A stretch of DNA of 64,000 nucleotides, from NCBI GenBank assembly GCA_015179045.1, contig WHUZ01000015.1, forward strand, positions 682,001 through 746,000, written 5' to 3'. The notes under the pieces are model-generated. The model saw only the letters and a program-made list of their open reading frames with translations, did no database searches and had not been told where the DNA came from. The translations under genes and the position numbers were made by a program. How positions within the stretch are numbered: the first letter of the stretch is position 1; the number at the start of each line of letters is the position of its first letter. The stretch comes from Kalaharituber pfeilii (taxonomy: Eukaryota; Ascomycota; Pezizomycetes; Pezizales; Pezizaceae). This document shows, piece after piece, positions 59,751 to 64,000 of this stretch.

Positions 59751-61811
59751 GTGGGCGTCTTAGAATGAGGTGTGGGAATCTATTTGTGAGCGTTTTCGAT
59801 GGCCTGGTAGATCGAGAAGACTGTGTCGGCGGAGCTGTCGCTGGCCGTTTGAGTAGTCGGATGAGTCGTAGAATCATTTGCGCCCATCATGTGGTGAGGC
59901 TTGGTGTGGCTCGTGATTGCATCGCTTCTCGGGGCGCGGAAGGGGAGGGGTTCGAGACTGGAGGAGAGGGGGATGGGTGGTGTTTTACGATTACGTCGTT
60001 GCTCGTGTGTGTGGGGTTCATATGGGGGCTCCCCACACTGAGCTAACTAGTAAAGTTACCAGGAAGTGCTCAAGCAGTCGAGATCCACATACATGATATC
60101 ACATGCTTCGTGATCAGAAATTTTCTCATTTTTAACAAGCCAAAAGTGAATGACAATTACATGAGACCCAGAATACTCGTTATGCACTGGTAGTAATGCC
60201 CGAGGCGATCGTCACGTGAAAGGGTGATGCTGGGACGCGGACAGGTTCACGTATCACGGCAAAAACTGCAACACATGCATCAAGTAACCAAGTAGCAGTT
60301 TCGAACCACTGTTTGGTAAATCGTATTAATAGAGCAGTACTCATGAGCCAGGACTTCAACTATCCAAGGTTACAATGAAGTCTGAGGCATAAGAATGTAT
60401 CACGATGCTATAAGCAGCTTCGGTTCGCAAGAGAGCACCTCCAACGTCCAGCCAGTCAACAACACTGTGCTGCTCTAGTTTCCAGAAAAATATCAAGCCG
60501 GTGTGATACGAAGTAATTGACCTACTGCAGTATCAAACTTTACCCCTTCTTAGACATAAACTAAAGGCTTCATTCAAATATTTGCAGCAACATTGTTACA
60601 TACTAAGTAGCTTCGGCCCACGCGAGTCCGAGGCCTCCTTAGCGGTCGACCGTACCAAGCAGAAGCATTTGATCCTGACATAGTAACTTACCTCTGACTT
60701 GCCCTTGCGCTCGGCTTTTAGCAGCCAGAGGGTCGTGGCATGAGACTAACTTGCCCTCCAACTTGAATTGCCGTATGTTATGATACCTGGCACAAGAAAC
60801 CCAGAGGTCAGTCAGTTCAAACCTGAGGCACAGTTGATGTGACAGAATGTGTTTTCAACTTGCCCAAATGGCAGTGGCGTTAGTTAAAGAGTAATTTAAA
60901 TGTCCTCAATTATCCAAGATCGATGATGCCCGGTAGCCTTGTCATTTGTCATAGCTACAAGTGTAGGGGCATCATGATACAGTTCTCCGCCCCTGTCATA
61001 AAGGTATCCACTAGCACCTAGTACCGTTACTTGCAAAGCATGTATGCAGTAACAGTAGCGCCGTCTTCTCCAACTTGTAACTTGAAGAATCGATAAGAAG
61101 TCATCATGACAGCTTCTGGTCAAAATGCCAACGTGGCTCGAAATCTTCAACTCGAACCAGGTCATCCGCCGATGACTCTTACTAGTAATCCGTGTACTGT
61201 AACTTCGATGAAGTATTCGATAACATCCAAACCCTTGAGGTGATCGTGTAGAGTACTCGGGAGGCGCCATGAGCCAACATGCAGGCCCGGGACGCTGCCC
61301 AAATCCAATATCATTTCCGAGCGTCGAGGACCTTCATACATTGGTTGGGGGGCATGGGCCAGCTGTTACTCAATCTGCCCCGGAGTTACATGAGTGCTGC
61401 AATGTGCTCGCCTCAGCCGTGCGTCGGACGCGAGAGAAGCGTCCCCATGGTGAAATAGGGCTCCAGGATCATGTCTGTCACAGCTACGGGGGCACCGGTA
61501 CAGTACGCTCGATAGGTATGCATTTGCTTGAGTCGGTTGCAGACGATGCAGACGTTGCAGATCCATGCCAGCAGCAGCAGCAGCACTGCAGAAAAAGAAA
61601 TGAAGCAGGAGGAAAGGGAGGAAAGGGGAGCACCGCATAGAAATAGCCGGCTGGCGACGCTGGCGGGCTGGGGTGCAGCGACAGGGGACATAATTAAGCA
61701 TAGCATCCACGGCCTGCCATTCGAGCCCGAATTCTCCATACGCGCGCGATATGCATCGAGCAGGAGCACGTCGAGTGCTGCGTGGTAGTAAGCTATGCCA
61801 CCTGCCTTGCG

Positions 61812-61813
61812 TG

Positions 61814-61857
<44 letters not shown>
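61812..61857 (+). repeat. (TGCC)n microsatellite
   Basis: About eleven uninterrupted TGCC units. Confidence 0.9.
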
Positions 61858-61858
<1 letters not shown>

Positions 61859-62007
61859 GTATAGAGTAGAATGGAGTACGGAGTAGAGTAGAGCAGAGTG
61901 CCCAGTACGAGTACTCGTACATCTCGGCCGGCGTGTGCTCAGAAGTACCGCCGGGCGCCGGCGGCCGCAGCACTCCAGAGGGTCAGCAGCATGCAGCCCA
62001 GCGCCCG

Positions 62008-62070
62008 CTGCCTCTGCCTCTGCCTCTGCCTCTGCCTCTGCCTCTGCCTCTTCCTCTGCCTCTGCCTGCC
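62008..62070 (+). repeat. (CTGCCT)n hexanucleotide repeat
   Basis: About ten CTGCCT units with one T interruption. Because the unit is six bases, all frames stay open, which explains the repetitive reading frames seen here on both strands. Confidence 0.9.
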
Positions 62071-62115
62071 TCCCCAACAGCCGCGTCTCTGCACAGCGGG
62101 CCTTTCATCTGTACC

Positions 62116-62142
62116 GTGCCCAGTGCCCAGTGCCCAGTGCCC
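62116..62142 (+). repeat. (GTGCCCA)n heptanucleotide repeat
   Basis: Roughly four GTGCCCA units, adjacent to the hexanucleotide tract. Confidence 0.8.
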
Positions 62143-62957
62143 AGGCCCAGCCCCCAGCGCTCCCCCCGACCCCAGTGCCCTCCGCTCCACGCTATCGCTC
62201 CCAGCGAAGCACCTCTATCCGCTGTTTTCGATTGACCTGCGGCTGGGCGCGAGAGGCTGCGTTTACTGAAGAAAAGCCGAGCAAACAAAGAAGCACAAAA
62301 TAGTAAAGGGTCCGCTTCCGTTACCGCGCTGCCGTCCAATTGTGAGCGCCGCTGCAACCACAACGCTAGGCCATCTCCTCCACGCATTGGCCGGGTATTG
62401 GGAGGCAAGGCAAGGGGAGGTGAGACGCACAGCGAGACCAAGAGAATCATTAGTAACAAACCCGAGTGCCAATAATCCAAGACCGAAGGAAGGAAGCGAA
62501 GAACGAGGGGATAGAGGCCAAAATACATCCTTGATATAGCAGTTTACACTTCAAGAAAGAAAGAAGAAAGGAAAGAATACAGACTCTGATTCGAGACTGT
62601 CTTCACCCCTCCCCCTCCAAATCGCTTCCTAGCTTCGATCGGCTATCCCCACCACAAGGGGAGGTCCTCTCCCATCTCTTTTTCCCGAGTCCTACTCTCT
62701 CCTGTGCCCGCAAGGCGGAAGGGAAAAAAAAAAAAAAAAAATTAGAAAAAAAACTAAAAAAAAAAAATTAAAAAAAAAGGAAGAAAGAAAAAAGAAAAAA
62801 GAAAAGAAGAAAAAACCAAAAACCAAAAAATAACACATCTGCACAACTTCCTTCATCGCTCGGTCTCGCCCGCATCGGCCTCTCTGGTACAACACCAGAC
62901 TCCTCGAATTCTCGTTCTGGCGTCGTTTCACCCAGCAACATGTCGTGTTGAGGGAGG

Positions 62958-64000
62958 TACTGTAGGTGACGCACTAACGAACCAAGACATGCTAACGAAC
63001 CAACCAAAAATTGCTTTTTCTGAGAGATCATGAGAGGGGTTAACCAGTGCATTAGAAACCGTAGATGAAGAATAATATAGAATTCTGGCAAAACTCGGGC
63101 TTCACTATCACCAGCAGTCAATCATGGGTAGAATCAAACAACGTCAGAAAGATGATCAGCGAGAATGTAGTATTGCAAAAGCAATACAAGCCTACCGCCT
63201 AGGACAGGAAGAGAGTATTAGAGCTGCTGCAGATAACTATGGGATACCATATCCAACATTAAGAGCAAGAATTAATGGTGGTGCAAAAAGTCGAAGACAA
63301 GCGAATGAGGATATACAGCTATTAACACCAGCAGAGGAGAAAGTAATTAAGGAGTGGTGTATACGGTTAGATAATCAGGGATTACCGCTTCGGGTAGATA
63401 TGGTACGCGAAATGGCACGAACAATTCTTCGAGCTCGAGAATGTGACAAAAATCCGGGAAAACATTGGATTTCACGATTTCTAGACCGAAATCCCGAATT
63501 GACTACTAAGTTCAGTTCTCAAGTCAAAAAACAACGGATTTTATCCTCCTATCCTATGGTTATTAAGGATGCCCTTCGAAAGCTACAGAAAGTCATTGAT
63601 GATTACCAACTTTCACCACAATATATCTATAATATGGATGAAAAGGGCTTATTGATGGGAAAGTCACCCCGAGTGAAGGTTATTTGTAGGCGAGGGAGGA
63701 AAAGTCCACCTATGATGAAAGACGGAAATCGTGAGATTATTACATTACTAGAAACAGTTGCTGCAGATGGATTTTTACTACCACCCATGATTATTTATAA
63801 GGGAAAATCACATCAAGATGCATGGTATGAGTATCTGAATGAAAAGGATTCAGATACTGTTTTCGCATATTCAGATAAAGGGTGGACGAATCAAATCCTG
63901 AGTGCAGACTATCTTCGGTTATGTTTTGAACCGCACACCTCTTTCCGAACACTTCCACGTCAATATCGACTTCTTATCGTTGATGGTCACAACTCTCACT
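62958..64000 (+). mobile_element. Fot1/pogo-type DNA transposon, left part
   Basis: The transposase frame at 63124 identifies the element. Its left end is probably the TA at 62958-62959 followed by CTGTAGGTGACGCACTAACG; the 12-bp motif CTAACGAACCAA occurs twice just inside (62974 and 62992), like subterminal transposase sites. The right end is beyond the window, so terminal inversion cannot be confirmed. Confidence 0.65.
63124..64000 (+). CDS. Fot1/pogo-family DDE transposase (partial, cut by window end)
   Basis: One open frame of 292 codons runs uninterrupted to the window edge. A helix-turn-helix of Psq type (KAIQAYRLGQEESIRAAADN, then YGIPYPTLRARI) covers about residues 15-50. A CENP-B-type second DNA-binding region is at about 68-125 (LTPAEEKVIKEWC, GKHWISRFLDRNPEL). 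The DDE_1 catalytic domain follows: YNMDEKG places the first catalytic Asp at 172, and LLIVDGHNSH the second at 287; the third lies outside. The ATG is the first in frame, about 165 bp inside the presumed element end. The absence of stops and frame breaks suggests a recent, possibly active copy. It could mobilise related non-autonomous elements, though the known termini of those in this window differ from its left end. Confidence 0.93.
   Translation, partial: MGRIKQRQKDDQRECSIAKAIQAYRLGQEESIRAAADNYGIPYPTLRARINGGAKSRRQANEDIQLLTPAEEKVIKEWCIRLDNQGLPLRVDMVREMARTILRARECDKNPGKHWISRFLDRNPELTTKFSSQVKKQRILSSYPMVIKDALRKLQKVIDDYQLSPQYIYNMDEKGLLMGKSPRVKVICRRGRKSPPMMKDGNREIITLLETVAADGFLLPPMIIYKGKSHQDAWYEYLNEKDSDTVFAYSDKGWTNQILSADYLRLCFEPHTSFRTLPRQYRLLIVDGHNSH

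Larger units (their letters stand above)
59751..62957. other. Gene-free region rich in simple repeats
   Basis: 59751-61260 is ordinary sequence with no supported gene. 61.3-62.3 kb is GC-rich with microsatellites (listed separately), which create several long overlapping frames of Cys/Leu or Arg/Gln repeats that are not genes. 62.72-62.82 kb is an A-rich tract. Confidence 0.65.

Noticed and set aside
61413..62528. Long overlapping frames on both strands
   Set aside because: They arise from TGCC, CTGCCT and GTGCCCA microsatellites, where stop codons cannot occur; the translations are simple Cys-Leu or Arg-Gln repeats.

Overview
The window is nuclear DNA from a filamentous ascomycete (Pezizomycotina). 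The evidence is short spliceosomal introns, mostly 48-115 bp, with GT..AG ends and CTAAC-type branch sites. The gene set is also typically fungal: a Zn(II)2Cys6 activator of Cat8/FacB type, a GH45 cellulase with a fungal CBM1, a DUF1996-WSC secreted protein and a dysferlin-domain peroxin. Many small inverted-repeat elements and one Fot1/pogo-type transposase make it a gene-poor, transposon-rich region. I cannot name the species; a transposon-rich lineage such as Pezizomycetes would fit, but that is inference.

Layout. 1-14.9 kb has no gene I can support. It holds an inverted repeat at the left edge, a badly eroded retroelement-like stretch, and a nest of inverted-repeat transposons at 8.7-10.95 kb. 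14.9-17.1 kb is an NAD kinase (+). 17.1-25.6 kb is repeat-rich with no recognised gene. 25.58-27.48 kb is a class I terpene synthase in six exons (+). 28.60-30.05 kb is a very small O6-methylguanine-DNA methyltransferase with a 13-nt micro-exon (+). 31.73-32.85 kb is a secreted CBM1-GH45 endoglucanase (+). 35.88-38.88 kb is the Cat8/FacB-type transcription factor in five exons (+). 41.65-43.93 kb is a secreted DUF1996 protein with two WSC domains in six exons (-). 44-54.5 kb is intergenic, with several MITE families, some nested. 54.53-57.66 kb is a tandem-BRCT protein resembling MDC1/Mdb1 (-). 58.30-59.75 kb is a Pex24/Pex28-type peroxin whose dysferlin domain carries an apparent 1-nt frameshift (-). 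59.8-62.9 kb holds simple repeats. From 62.96 kb to the right edge is an intact-looking Fot1/pogo transposon, cut by the window end.

The genes do not form an obvious pathway. Two enzymes touch lignocellulose or the cell surface (GH45 endoglucanase, DUF1996-WSC protein), and the regulator between them is of a carbon-source-responding family; a regulatory link is only a hypothesis. NAD kinase, the BRCT protein, the methyltransferase and the peroxin are housekeeping or stress genes. The terpene synthase has no recognisable tailoring enzymes nearby. All gene models were spliced by hand from the sequence with exon phases checked; no homology search was run.
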